Source of the DNA: Candidatus Saccharibacteria bacterium RIFCSPHIGHO2_12_FULL_44_22
Lineage (GTDB): Bacteria > Patescibacteriota > Saccharimonadia > Saccharimonadales > Saccharimonadaceae
Length of the DNA: 64,000 nucleotides
Assembly (NCBI GenBank): GCA_001790515.1
Contig: MGCS01000004.1
Coordinates: forward strand, 1-64,000
Direction of reading: 5' to 3'
The notes under the pieces are model-generated. The model did not search any database, was not told where the DNA came from, and was given only the letters and a program-made list of their open reading frames with translations. The number at the start of each line of letters is the position of its first letter. The stretch's first letter is position 1. Below are positions 24,168-33,774 of the stretch, one piece after another. The translations under genes and the position numbers were made by a program.

Positions 24168-24206
24168 GAAAAATACTCCACCAAAAAGTGGAGTATTTTT
24201 CTTGGT
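24163..24206 (+). terminator. Displaced terminator of tRNA-Met
   Basis: Nineteen-bp perfect arms (24163-24181 and 24188-24206) around CAAAAA, starting with ACCAAG. Joined to the tRNA at the core it would give CTACCA followed directly by the hairpin, the same overlap of CCA and terminator as at tRNA-Ile2. It marks the right junction of the element. Confidence 0.85.
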
Positions 24207-24285
24207 AAGTTATTGGGATAGTGCCGCTCAACCATAACCATGTATACTAAATATGACTATACAATAAAAATAAATAAGGATTTTT

Positions 24286-26592
24286 ATGGCACGACTTCCA
24301 CAACCAGGAGGAGACAAAGGGAATTGGGGTGATATCCTCAATGACTATCTTGGACAATCACTAAAGCCTGATGGTTCTATCAAAGACGGAGTGATTGGAT
24401 CGGCGCAACTGCAAAATAATGCAGTGACAGAGGTGTTGCTTGCAGGCGCGGTGCAGACAAAATTGAACCAGCCAGCCACGATTGCCGACGATAGTATTGC
24501 ACGGGTAAAACTAGCCTCGTCTTTGCGAACAGAGCTTGATACGTATGCAACACCGATCGTACAGGCAACACCACTTCGCTTCCCTGCGATTGATAACACA
24601 GGGGTAACTGCAACGCAGGTGGGGTTGCAGGCGGCGGTTGATGCTTGTAGTCCCGGCAGCTCACTCGTGCTTCGTGGTACATATTTACTAACTGGAACCG
24701 TCAATATTCCAGCCGTAAAGGCACTTACATTAGACCTGACAGCAGCAACTATTATTCGTGGTGGTTCGGCAACGCCATTATCTTGCGTCGGGGTGTTTGA
24801 TGCAAATGTGGCCGTATCGGCCATCGCTCTTGAAACAATTGTCATCGATGGTGAACCTGCAACGGTTAGTCGTTTGACGACGGCAACAACGCCAACCTGG
24901 CAGCGGGGTGATTTGGTGAAGGTATTTTCCGATGACGAAATCCCAGGAGGTCATTTCACGTCAATGACTGACCGTCCGCGTCTGGGTGAATTTATTGAAG
25001 TGCATTCAGTATCTGGTACGACGACGTATTTGCGGGGCACACTACGAGAAAATTATGTAACATCTCCGCGTGCGGCACGTTTGCCATATGGCACGGTGAC
25101 GGTATTGGGTGGAACGTTTGACGTAACGGCGAATGTACTGACGAACAAAACGAGGGGAACTGCATTTCGATTCGAAGCGCTACATGCACCAAAAGTACGT
25201 GGAACTGTTGCTCATCGATTAGTTGGTCCAGGCTTGCAGTTCAAATCGTGCCGTGGATATGCAGTTCATGATTATGATGCCGATTTTGGAATGAACGATC
25301 CAACGAATTCAGTGTACGGTTACGGAATTCATGATTCATCTTGCGAAGATGGTGTTATTACGGGTGGAACCCAACGCGGATTGCGTCATCCGTGGACGGA
25401 TGGCACGGCAGACACGGCCGTCGGTGATACGTATCCAGGCGACTTTGGACGAACGTACAATACAAAACTGATCGGCGTGACATCACATGGGTGCACCGCA
25501 TCTGGATTTGACACGCATCATATGTCGAAGGGTGTTCAGTTTATTGGCTGTACGGCATACGTACCGGCAGAATTAAACGGATTTTTACTGCGTGGCGAGG
25601 GTCACTCTGTGCTGGACTGTACGGTATACGGCGGCTATTCGGCTGTTGCAGTTATTTGCCAAGAAACAGGGAGTATATCAACAGGCGAGTCTCGTTTGCA
25701 TCATGTCGGCAATATCCGGGTCGAAGACAGTAATCGTGTCCTGACCGTCAATGTTCGAGCGAATACGAACCATCCGAATTATCGTGTAACCGACCCAGAA
25801 CTGTCAGTGGTTGTAGACGGTGTGTTTGCGCGCAATGTTACTCGTTTGGCGATCATTGTGAATGGCAACGTTCGTCTGCGTAATGTTGAATTCGTGTCGG
25901 CAAGTTTTGCCAATGGGGCTATTGTCCAGTTCGATAACTGCATACTTCGGCTTGAAGATTATCGCATCGACCTATCAACTGTTACGGCCTATGACACTGC
26001 GACGCAACGAATTTGGCAGGCGGGGGATTCGAATACTGGATTTGGTTCACAATTTTTTGCACATCGCGGATCAATCAATACGAGTTCGGCATATCGCACC
26101 AAAGCAACAACGCCGTTCTACGCGACCGACAAAACAAAGCGTTGGGATGTTCGTCAGCTACTGATAGAAACTCCATATGCGTCTGCGGCGGCGTTTGATC
26201 TGCCAAACCAACCAATTGAATGCGCGTTTGAATGGTATCATACACCACAAAAAGCACAGCCACTGAGCCAACGACGATCAGGATCGATAGTGTCAGCGGA
26301 CGCCGCGCTTGCCGCCACTCCTTTTTCTCAGATAATGAATGCACCCGACACGCAGCTGGTGATTACAGCCAACATTACAGCGGCAACTGCCCGGACACTG
26401 CCAGCCTTTCCATTAGGTCATTTCGATGGTCAGCGGTTATCGATCATCTTGGGGTCGGCATCAGCTTCACTGACAATACCAAACGGACCGACATTTAACA
26501 CACGTACGACAACTGGTTCCGATAAAGTATTGTCATCAGCGGGCGCATCGGCGCATTTCATGTGGTCAGCGCAACTTTGGCGTGAACTATAG
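24286..26592 (+). CDS. MARLPQPGGD-family protein with right-handed beta-helix
   Basis: A 768-residue protein. Residues 1-22 carry the shared module, then a stalk of short repeats to about 85 (IGSAQLQNNAV, SSLRTELDTYA). From about 95 to 600 it has the repetitive beta-strand pattern of a pectate-lyase-like helix, introduced by VTATQVGLQAAVDACSPGSS, the position where tailspikes have DDTAALNAAL. The last 100 residues form a separate beta domain (LVITANITAATARTLPAFPLGH). Expected activity: glycan binding or cleavage. No signal peptide. Ribosome-binding site AAGGA lies upstream. It starts 118 bp beyond the inserted element. Confidence 0.75.
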   Translation: MARLPQPGGDKGNWGDILNDYLGQSLKPDGSIKDGVIGSAQLQNNAVTEVLLAGAVQTKLNQPATIADDSIARVKLASSLRTELDTYATPIVQATPLRFPAIDNTGVTATQVGLQAAVDACSPGSSLVLRGTYLLTGTVNIPAVKALTLDLTAATIIRGGSATPLSCVGVFDANVAVSAIALETIVIDGEPATVSRLTTATTPTWQRGDLVKVFSDDEIPGGHFTSMTDRPRLGEFIEVHSVSGTTTYLRGTLRENYVTSPRAARLPYGTVTVLGGTFDVTANVLTNKTRGTAFRFEALHAPKVRGTVAHRLVGPGLQFKSCRGYAVHDYDADFGMNDPTNSVYGYGIHDSSCEDGVITGGTQRGLRHPWTDGTADTAVGDTYPGDFGRTYNTKLIGVTSHGCTASGFDTHHMSKGVQFIGCTAYVPAELNGFLLRGEGHSVLDCTVYGGYSAVAVICQETGSISTGESRLHHVGNIRVEDSNRVLTVNVRANTNHPNYRVTDPELSVVVDGVFARNVTRLAIIVNGNVRLRNVEFVSASFANGAIVQFDNCILRLEDYRIDLSTVTAYDTATQRIWQAGDSNTGFGSQFFAHRGSINTSSAYRTKATTPFYATDKTKRWDVRQLLIETPYASAAAFDLPNQPIECAFEWYHTPQKAQPLSQRRSGSIVSADAALAATPFSQIMNAPDTQLVITANITAATARTLPAFPLGHFDGQRLSIILGSASASLTIPNGPTFNTRTTTGSDKVLSSAGASAHFMWSAQLWREL

Positions 26593-26638
26593 CCTATTCG
26601 GTACAGATTAGCGTCCGAGAGTATGCTATTGTTTACAT

Positions 26639-27517
26639 ATGTTCAATTTTTTCTTGAGGCACGAAAAGACAATTACGAATTGGCTATTATGGCTAGCGTT
26701 TATCGTTTTTGTCATATCGATTGTTAGTTTTGTGTTGGGTGCGGTATTTAACGTTCCGTTGCCGAGTCGATTTGTGCCAACCAGTCTGTTTGCGGCAATC
26801 GCGCCGGCGATATCGGTGCTGCTTGTCTACGAACTGTTTGCGTTAACACTGGGGACTCGTGGATCGTTTGTTAGTTTTGTTCACAGAGAGTTTGAAATCA
26901 TTTCACTTATTGTCCTGCGTGATGTATTTAAGCAGCTGGATAATTTGTCAGTCCATGTTACGAACGAACTGCTTTTGGATCTTGTTGTTATTTCTGTTGG
27001 AAGTTTAATTCTGTATTTCTTGGTTGAGGTACTCGAACGTATCAAGCAGCAAATCGTTACAGGAAATTTGGATCAATCACAAGTTGGAACATCAAAAGTA
27101 ATGATTGGCATTAGTCATGTCGTAGAAACTGTCATGCTGATCTATTTTATTGGTATTGTTTTGTACGAAGGTGTTGGTTGGTTGTTGGGTGTGAGCGGCC
27201 TTGGATTTTCGACGCAGTTTTTAGAATTAGTGTTTGCAGGGTTGGTGGTTTATAACATCATCAATTTGTTTATGGTGTTGATTGTTTCGCATACCTACGA
27301 GACATTGTTTGAGCATTCCGCACTGGTGCTGGCATCATCTGTGGTCTTTATTACGCTTTCCGAACCACCGCATATTTCGGTGCCAATGGTAGTCGGCGCA
27401 CTCGTATTTGTTGTCATTACATTATTCCTGCATGGATTTACTCGTGGTGAAACACTGTCATGGTCGTTTACAAAGATCAAACGAAAACAGGATAAAAGCC
27501 GAAAATCGAAGGGTTAG
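26639..27517 (+). CDS. Polytopic membrane protein, function unknown
   Basis: A 292-residue protein with about eight hydrophobic helices between residues 15 and 270 and a lysine-rich cytoplasmic tail (KIKRKQDKSRKSKG). The sequence is rich in Val, Leu and Phe with few charged membrane residues. No transporter or enzyme motif can be seen. It stands 46 bp downstream of the beta-helix gene and could be co-transcribed with it. Confidence 0.65.
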   Translation: MFNFFLRHEKTITNWLLWLAFIVFVISIVSFVLGAVFNVPLPSRFVPTSLFAAIAPAISVLLVYELFALTLGTRGSFVSFVHREFEIISLIVLRDVFKQLDNLSVHVTNELLLDLVVISVGSLILYFLVEVLERIKQQIVTGNLDQSQVGTSKVMIGISHVVETVMLIYFIGIVLYEGVGWLLGVSGLGFSTQFLELVFAGLVVYNIINLFMVLIVSHTYETLFEHSALVLASSVVFITLSEPPHISVPMVVGALVFVVITLFLHGFTRGETLSWSFTKIKRKQDKSRKSKG

Positions 27518-27594
27518 TTACCTCGTTAAAATAGCTTTGTGTAAACAGCCGCTACCGCTATACTAGGTATATTAAGAGTTGTGAGTGAGGGTAT

Positions 27595-28084
27595 ATGGAA
27601 TTTTCAGAAAGCGGCGAGAATTATAATAGTACTGTTGAGCGGATTCGTCCGCTTGTCTTAAAAAGATATGGCGGTGATGTTAACTTTGCCCGAAAGAATG
27701 AAAATGGTGAAGACGTTCTATGGACATTCGACCAAGCAATGCAAAGATGTGCTAAATATTTGATCGGGGAAAGTGATGCTGACATCATTGCGACCAAAGA
27801 CAGGTCAGGAATGCGCGGATCATCTACGGGAAGTTCGTGAAGAATTGGCCGGACTGCTCCATGTACTTGGATATAACAACGTCGATATGCTGGTCGAACG
27901 GTTACTGAAAATCTATGATATAAAAACACTACGCCAATTTATGGTGAATCTGGTCATTGCAAATAACCAAGCGCAGCAAGCAGCTCAGCAGCCGACAGTT
28001 GGCATGACGACTAGTTATTATATTGGTCGGTATGTCATCGCATTGCTGCACAATATGCCAGTAAGATTGGGGACTGCTGCATAG
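27595..28084 (+). pseudogene. Hypothetical gene interrupted by a frameshift, or two overlapping genes
   Basis: The first frame (27595-27840, 81 residues) has a good start with GAGTGAGGG upstream. A second frame, one base later, is open from 27764 and runs to 28084 (its first possible start is GTG 27773). Both parts look protein-coding and helical (FDQAMQRCAKYLIGE; REVREELAGLLHVLGYNN), and together would give a normal small protein of about 160 residues. No classic slippery site lies in the overlap 27764-27837, and the shift needed is +1, so a decayed gene or sequence error is more likely than programmed frameshifting. Confidence 0.5.
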
Positions 28085-28182
28085 TTATTTGATGCTACTT
28101 TGATGCATGTGTCTGTGTACTGGACTTGCTTTATGTAAGCATAAGACCGATAATCATTATTACTACAGTAAGGACTATAAAA

Positions 28183-30081
28183 ATGGCGCGACTACCACAA
28201 CCAGGAGGAGACAATGGCAATTGGGGGGATATCCTCAATGATTATTTGTTGACAGAGCACGATGCGGCTGGACACCTAAAAGTGGGTGTTGTTGGTAGCT
28301 CACACATTGCAGACAATGCAGTAAAAGCTGTACATATCGCCGATGATAGTATTCCGCAGGTAAAAATACAGGGGTTGGTCGCTGACATCACGGCAAAATA
28401 TACAACCCCGGTCGGTGGTATTCCAGCGGCAGATTTAGCGGTCGCAGTGCAAAATAGCCTTGCAAAAGCCGATACTGCACTACAATCAGTTCCACCTTCG
28501 ACTGCAACTACTTCAATTTCGGGGTTTCCGCTACGGTTAGCGGGTGAGCGGCAGATATCATATCCGATCGAATTGGGCAAAGCGCATACGTCTGTGGCCG
28601 CGCCCGTTGGCGGCAAGCGAGTTGTTTTGGCAGAATCCTGGGGTCAGGCCGGCATTTTAAAGCATATTTGGATGGCCAGTTCAGATGGAGATGTGTCACT
28701 GCAGGGATTTGCCGAAGATGGCGGCACGATACGGATTTATATAGACGATGAGGCTAGTCCTGCCGTTCAGCTAACAATTAATGATTTTTTTGCTTACTCA
28801 CCTCTTGCAGGAGAATATCGAACACCTCGTGTTGGCCGAACCAAAAAAGGTGGTGGCGAGTCGTCTGCATATCGCTATGTCTATATGCCGTTCCAAAAAT
28901 ACCTGCGAGTTGAAGTTGAAAACACTTCATCAAACGACGTTGTCTTGTTTGGATCTGCTGACTACACGTTGATCAACGATTTTGCTGGTATTGGAACGCA
29001 ACAACGACACTACAAGATGGTTGGCGCACAGGAACCAAATGCGACTCCGTATCAAGAATTGAGTGTCGCCGATATGGCAGGCAGCGGCCAAGTGGAATCG
29101 CTGTGGATTGCAGTCGATGCCGCGAGTGGCGACACTGGCGTATTAGAGGGTAATGTTGAAATTTATATTGACGGTGAAGCATATCCATCATGGCACTCAT
29201 CCGGAACAGAAGATGCGTTTAATGGTGGTTGGTACAATGTCCCTGTGAGCGGCTACCCAGCTGGTCGTGCGAGCGATGGCACCGACGGTGGGTTGTCGAT
29301 GACTTACTACCGATTCTTTATTGACGATCCACTGTTTTTTAGTTCTCATATTAAAGTACTTATCCATGCGGGTCAGCAAAATCAAGGAACGATCAGTTCG
29401 GGAACTGTCGGTTTGTCAGGGTTCGTGGGGATCTGGACGGATAATCCTGCTGCGATAAACTACCGTGCGGTCGATAGTACTTCAGCTGCGCTACTAGACG
29501 ATCAATTCACCGATGCGGCGGGTGCACTCGATAATGCAAAGTGGAATCAGGTAGGGGGTGTCACCCAAGGCCAATCGAGCGGTAGTACGATAACCGTCGC
29601 TTATGATGGTACATCAATGGGTCAGGATGTAAGGATTGCTCGTAAAGAGGTGGATCTTCCTGTAGATTACTGGTTAGAGACAAAGCTTCGCATCACGGAC
29701 GCAACCCACGACGGGCAAGAGGCGTCGCTGATTGCAAAAGGTAACTCACCTGATCCTTATTTTGGATCGGCAGTTCACGTGCAGTTAGTAAGATTTGGGC
29801 AGCATAACTGGGTTATCCGTGTTCGCGATGATTTTGACGAAGTGTTTGTACGCACGATCGGTGGTGGTCGTGATTTAACGAATACATGGGTGCGAATTGC
29901 ACTAAAAGTAACTGGCGCTACTCTTACTGCATATTGGGCTCCAGACGGTATCTCTGTATGGCAGCCACTGGGAAGTTGGGTGACTGGCAAGACGGGAATT
30001 GGATTTGGGGTAGGAACGTGGACTGCGGGTGCCGAATTTGACTACTTAGTTGTTCGACCGATAACGACAGTGATATCCTGA
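28183..30081 (+). CDS. MARLPQPGGD-family protein with DUF2961/GH172-like domain
   Basis: A 632-residue protein; ATG 28183 gives the shared module as N-terminus (an upstream frame to 28126 adds an unrelated stretch). A stalk follows (SSHIADNAVKAVHIADDSI). Residues about 120-430 resemble DUF2961/GH172, the family of difructose-anhydride and fructofuranosidase/arabinofuranosidase enzymes: the key segment is SSGTEDAFNGGWYN near 338-351 with its acidic residue, followed by MTYYRFFIDDPLFF. The C-terminal 200 residues form a LamG-like domain (DDQFTDAAGALDNAKWNQV). Likely a surface glycosidase. No signal peptide. Confidence 0.75.
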   Translation: MARLPQPGGDNGNWGDILNDYLLTEHDAAGHLKVGVVGSSHIADNAVKAVHIADDSIPQVKIQGLVADITAKYTTPVGGIPAADLAVAVQNSLAKADTALQSVPPSTATTSISGFPLRLAGERQISYPIELGKAHTSVAAPVGGKRVVLAESWGQAGILKHIWMASSDGDVSLQGFAEDGGTIRIYIDDEASPAVQLTINDFFAYSPLAGEYRTPRVGRTKKGGGESSAYRYVYMPFQKYLRVEVENTSSNDVVLFGSADYTLINDFAGIGTQQRHYKMVGAQEPNATPYQELSVADMAGSGQVESLWIAVDAASGDTGVLEGNVEIYIDGEAYPSWHSSGTEDAFNGGWYNVPVSGYPAGRASDGTDGGLSMTYYRFFIDDPLFFSSHIKVLIHAGQQNQGTISSGTVGLSGFVGIWTDNPAAINYRAVDSTSAALLDDQFTDAAGALDNAKWNQVGGVTQGQSSGSTITVAYDGTSMGQDVRIARKEVDLPVDYWLETKLRITDATHDGQEASLIAKGNSPDPYFGSAVHVQLVRFGQHNWVIRVRDDFDEVFVRTIGGGRDLTNTWVRIALKVTGATLTAYWAPDGISVWQPLGSWVTGKTGIGFGVGTWTAGAEFDYLVVRPITTVIS

Positions 30082-30150
30082 ATTGCTGATCATCTGAATC
30101 TGAATAATTCCTCACTCCCCACTTCTTCATTTGAATGGAGATATCTACAC

Positions 30151-30606
30151 TTAAGTCTTATCTGATTGAACGATTTTGTAGAGTACGTTGATGTAGGTTG
30201 ACAGTTCTTCACGGCTAATATTATCTTCTCGATACAGTCGAGCGCGCAGTTCTTCGCGCAGTCCGTGTTCGATTTCTTCGACTGTTGAGCGATATGATGG
30301 TGACAAGATAGCAATTTTTACACGGCTATCATTTAAATCACTGACTTTATTGAGGATGCCTTTGTGTTCAAGTGTGTTGACGATAGATGTTACGAACGGC
30401 ATGGTTGTATCGAGTGTTTTCATTAGGTCATTCAGCTTCATGCCGCTTGCGCCAGAATCGTAAACATAGCCAATCACGAACCATTGCATAGAGGTAAGTC
30501 CATATTGAGAAAGATACTCGGTTTTAATACGAGTTAGTAATCGATGTGCAGACGACTGCATGACACCAGATTGGTAGGTAGTGATCTGAGAAATATCTTT
30601 TTTCAT
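30151..30606 (-). CDS. MarR-family transcriptional regulator
   Basis: A 151-residue winged-helix regulator. The DNA-binding core is LNDLMKTLDTTMPFVTSIVNTLEHKGILNKVSDLNDSRVKIAILS (residues about 58-102) with the wing DLNDSRVK typical of MarR. Dimerising helices lie at both ends. ATG 30606 is used because upstream codons to 30726 have no start signal. The gene is divergent from the fasciclin gene, so it probably regulates itself and that neighbour. Confidence 0.88.
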   Translation of the reverse strand: MKKDISQITTYQSGVMQSSAHRLLTRIKTEYLSQYGLTSMQWFVIGYVYDSGASGMKLNDLMKTLDTTMPFVTSIVNTLEHKGILNKVSDLNDSRVKIAILSPSYRSTVEEIEHGLREELRARLYREDNISREELSTYINVLYKIVQSDKT

Positions 30607-30649
30607 AGTTGTTTTGGGTGATTTAGTTGACAATGTCTTATCTACTATA

Positions 30650-30661
30650 TTACTATAGTAA
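30650..30661. promoter_or_regulatory. Palindrome in the MarR-fasciclin intergenic region
   Basis: TTACTATAGTAA, a perfect 12-bp palindrome placed 44 bp before the marR start and 87 bp before the fasciclin start. MarR proteins bind such AT-rich palindromes, so it is a candidate operator. Confidence 0.45.
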
Positions 30662-30747
30662 CAAGTTAAGTTAATTAAGTAAACTATATTATAGATTACG
30701 ATCAGATACGACTTAACGAACGACAAATTTAAATGGAGGATTCTACT

Positions 30748-31377
30748 ATGGAATCTGGTAACAAAATCGCAACTGCAGCAATCGCTCTTATTCTCGGCCT
30801 CGCCGTCGGTGGTGGCGTTGGATATATGGCTGGGAACGGTATGGAAAAAGATGACAACTCTAACATGGCAAATTCATCGCAGACATCTGACGCTGCTGTC
30901 GATGGTGTTACGGTCGGTGGTGCTGTTATGGTTCGTGACAAAGATATTGTCGACAATGCGGCAAATGCAAGCAATGTCACAACACTTGTAAGCTTGGTGC
31001 AAAAAGCTGAATTGGTAGAAACACTAAAGGGTGCTGGCCCATTCACAGTATTTGGACCTGACAACGACGCATTCGCAAAACTGCCTGCCGCAACTGTTGA
31101 ATCACTACAAATGCCAGAAAACAAAGCAGCACTTGCGAACATCCTTACCTACCATGTTGTTTCTGGTACATACACCAGTGCAGCACTAAAGGTCATGGCT
31201 GAAAAAGGCGAAACATTGACAACTGTACAAGGTCAAACATTGACGCCAGTTATCGATGGTGACAAGCTAAAGATCGAAGATGCAATGGGCAACAAAGTTG
31301 ATATTGAGACAGCAGATGTTATCAGTAGTAACGGTGTTACGCATGTTATCGACAGCGTTCTTATGCCAAAAAGCTAA
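30748..31377 (+). CDS. Fasciclin (FAS1) domain surface protein
   Basis: A 209-residue protein. An N-terminal hydrophobic segment (IATAAIALILGLAVGGGVGYMAG) acts as signal anchor, followed by an acidic linker to about 60 and one FAS1 domain to the end: H1 region TTLVSLVQKAELVETLKGAGPFTVFGPDNDAFAKL, the YHVVSG strand, and H2 GVTHVIDSVLMP. FAS1 domains mediate cell adhesion. The ATG at 30748 is chosen because TGGAGG lies 8 nt upstream. It is divergent from marR. Confidence 0.9.
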   Translation: MESGNKIATAAIALILGLAVGGGVGYMAGNGMEKDDNSNMANSSQTSDAAVDGVTVGGAVMVRDKDIVDNAANASNVTTLVSLVQKAELVETLKGAGPFTVFGPDNDAFAKLPAATVESLQMPENKAALANILTYHVVSGTYTSAALKVMAEKGETLTTVQGQTLTPVIDGDKLKIEDAMGNKVDIETADVISSNGVTHVIDSVLMPKS

Positions 31378-31416
31378 TAGATAGTTACTACTCACATTTA
31401 GTAACCTGCTCTTTTC

Positions 31417-31465
31417 CCAGACCTCGAACCCTCCCCTCCTTACCTAGTCCTGGGTTCGGGTTTGG
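31417..31465 (+). terminator. Hairpin between the fasciclin and dipZ-like genes
   Basis: Arms at 31417-31431 and 31452-31465 pair with a few G-T pairs or bulges; there is no T run. A shorter 7-bp hairpin (GTTACTA/TAGTAAC) precedes it at 31384-31405. Confidence 0.4.
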
Positions 31466-31525
31466 ACATAAGCGCACGTTACATTTACAACTACTCGTAC
31501 TATAATTATAAAAGGAATTTATTAC

Positions 31526-33223
31526 ATGGATATTACATTACTACTCGGTGCATTTCTTGCTGGTATTATCACCGTCTTTGCACCATGCATTTTCGCACTG
31601 TTGCCGGTTATTGTCGGTGGTTCGATGACTGGGGATGTTCATGACAAACGACGGCCGTTTCTGATCGCAGGAAGTTTGGCCATATCGCTGATAGTATTTA
31701 CGTTACTTCTAAAAGCCACAACGTTGTTTATCGATATTTCGCCAGCTGCAATAACGTATGTGTCGGGTGGCATTATCGTTGGACTAGGGATTGTCACCCT
31801 ATTTCCGCAAATCTATGAGAAATTTATATTATTGTTTAACCTGCAAGCACGTTCGCAACGACTCCTCGGTAAAAGTACCGGTCGCGGACCAGTAATCGGT
31901 GCGATCATCACAGGTGCAGCACTTGGTCCTGTGTTTAGTAGTTGTAGTCCGGTGTATGCATATATACTAGCGACGGTGCTGCCAGTTAATTTCAATGTCG
32001 CAATCGTATATGTGATTATGTATGTCATTGGTCTGAGTATTATGATGCTGCTTTTGGGTTTTTTGGGACAAAAATTGGTTCGCAGAATTCGTTTTGCTGT
32101 CAATCCAAAAGGCTGGTTTCAGCGCGTCATCGCAATACTCTTTATCCTGGTTGGATTGTCGATCATAACCGGATACGACAAACAGTTCCAGACATTTATC
32201 TCAGAAAAAACGCCATTTGATTTTGACGCGCTATCATCGAAGCTCATTCCTGATAGCGGTCGTGAATCTGCCGAAGGCGTGTTGAATGTGAAGTTGTACA
32301 AAGCGCCTGAGCTTGCTGGTATCAAAGATTGGATTAATAGTGACCCGCAGACAATCGAAGGACTGAAGGGCAAGGTAGTTTTGATAGATTTTTGGACGTA
32401 TAGTTGCATTAACTGTATTCGAACGCAGCCGTATTTAAAGAGCTGGTATGAAACATATAAAGACAGTGGACTAGAAATAATAGGCATGCACGCTCCAGAA
32501 TTCTCATTCGAAAAAAACAAGGTGAATGTCGAAGATGCGGCGAAAAAGGCCGGACTTACCTATCCGATTGCACTTGATAATGATTTCACGACATGGAATG
32601 CGTATAAAAATCAGTATTGGCCAGCCAGCTATCTGATCGATAAAGACGGCAATGTACGCCGGGTGCATGCTGGAGAAGGCAGCTACAAAGAAACAGAACA
32701 AGCAATTCGGCAGCTGTTGGCTGAAAAAGGTGGCAATGTACCGAACGAAATGGCAGCGGTGAATGATGGTGCAACGAGTAGTGACAAAGAAACCCCTGAA
32801 ACATATTTGGGAACGCGCCGCGCGAATAATTATACTGGACCGACACGATTAATTCAGGGTGAACGAACATATACGGCAGGAAGCCTTGCTCAGGTAAATA
32901 ATTGGACATTAGGCGGAACATGGAACGTGTCGGGCGAGGGGATTATGGCGGTATCGAATAGCACCTTGAAATTCCGGGTAGCTGCCAAAGACGTCTATAT
33001 GGTCACCGGGTCAAATGCAAATGCTGCGATTGGCGTTACACTAAACGGTGTGCCAATTAGTCAGACGAAATTTGCTGGATCAGATATTAAGGATTCAAAG
33101 CTTGATGTATCTATGGCGCAACTATATCGCATTGCAGATTTTGGATCATTCAACGATGATCAGATAATCGAGCTGACAGTGCCTGCTGGCGTGCAGCTAA
33201 ATACATTCACATTCGGTAGCTAG
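31526..33223 (+). CDS. DipZ-like CcdA-thioredoxin fusion protein
   Basis: A 565-residue protein with three parts. Residues 1-220 are a CcdA/DsbD membrane domain with cysteines in FAPCIFALLP and FSSCSPVY. Residues about 255-410 form an extracytoplasmic TlpA-like thioredoxin fold with active site YSCINC. The C-terminal 130 residues form the beta domain seen after thioredoxin in mycobacterial DipZ (ETYLGTRRANNYTGP is its usual start). The protein moves electrons across the membrane to or from exported cysteines. Substrates in the window could be the six-cysteine GDSL hydrolase and other exported proteins. Confidence 0.9.
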   Translation: MDITLLLGAFLAGIITVFAPCIFALLPVIVGGSMTGDVHDKRRPFLIAGSLAISLIVFTLLLKATTLFIDISPAAITYVSGGIIVGLGIVTLFPQIYEKFILLFNLQARSQRLLGKSTGRGPVIGAIITGAALGPVFSSCSPVYAYILATVLPVNFNVAIVYVIMYVIGLSIMMLLLGFLGQKLVRRIRFAVNPKGWFQRVIAILFILVGLSIITGYDKQFQTFISEKTPFDFDALSSKLIPDSGRESAEGVLNVKLYKAPELAGIKDWINSDPQTIEGLKGKVVLIDFWTYSCINCIRTQPYLKSWYETYKDSGLEIIGMHAPEFSFEKNKVNVEDAAKKAGLTYPIALDNDFTTWNAYKNQYWPASYLIDKDGNVRRVHAGEGSYKETEQAIRQLLAEKGGNVPNEMAAVNDGATSSDKETPETYLGTRRANNYTGPTRLIQGERTYTAGSLAQVNNWTLGGTWNVSGEGIMAVSNSTLKFRVAAKDVYMVTGSNANAAIGVTLNGVPISQTKFAGSDIKDSKLDVSMAQLYRIADFGSFNDDQIIELTVPAGVQLNTFTFGS

Positions 33224-33236
33224 AGTGCGGGTAATG

Positions 33237-33713
33237 TTAAGGTTCAAATCGAGGAATTGGTGGCGCTAAGGCGGTTGTTCGTTGCTGCGATTCGAATCGA
33301 ATGCAATTTTGGGCAGATTTGAAAAGTCGCAAATTGACCGTATTTGACGCCAGTCTTTTTTGAAACTTTTCAATGATTTTTACTTCGGTTGTGAATTGCC
33401 ATTCATCTTGGCGTGTATTGTTTATGTGTTTGTATCGATCCAATGCGACTCTGGCCATACCGTGCCAATATTCTGAACGATCACATGACGATTCTGGGTC
33501 TACCGAAAAATCGATATGCGGAGAGATAACGAATTCTTTTACGCGACGGGCGAGAGACTTTTTGAGCTCATTCGAAGAGGTGGTGACTTCGGGACTAGGG
33601 TGTAGGTATCGATCTACGCTCAGTCGGAGCTCCTTTCTAATGTATCTATCATAGCAAAAAACTGAATGAATCCAAAGAATACTCTGAACTATTTTTGTAC
33701 GATTACAGCACAT
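33237..33713 (-). CDS. Hypothetical protein, start uncertain
   Basis: An open frame of up to 158 codons. The C-terminal 115 residues look like a real soluble protein (helical, EVTTSSNELKKSLARRV, then EYWHGMARVALDRYKHI). The first 40 codons are doubtful; an AAAGGAG lies inside the frame near 33630, just before a possible CTG start, so the protein may be shorter. The plus strand has an open shadow of 93 codons in the same region. It converges with dipZ and is divergent from the 33775 gene. No family recognised. Confidence 0.45.
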   Translation of the reverse strand: MCCNRTKIVQSILWIHSVFCYDRYIRKELRLSVDRYLHPSPEVTTSSNELKKSLARRVKEFVISPHIDFSVDPESSCDRSEYWHGMARVALDRYKHINNTRQDEWQFTTEVKIIEKFQKRLASNTVNLRLFKSAQNCIRFESQQRTTALAPPIPRFEP

Positions 33714-33774
33714 GTAGCGCTTTTTAATGGTAAAGTGAATGTATTACCACCATATATCAAAGGATGACGAGCGC

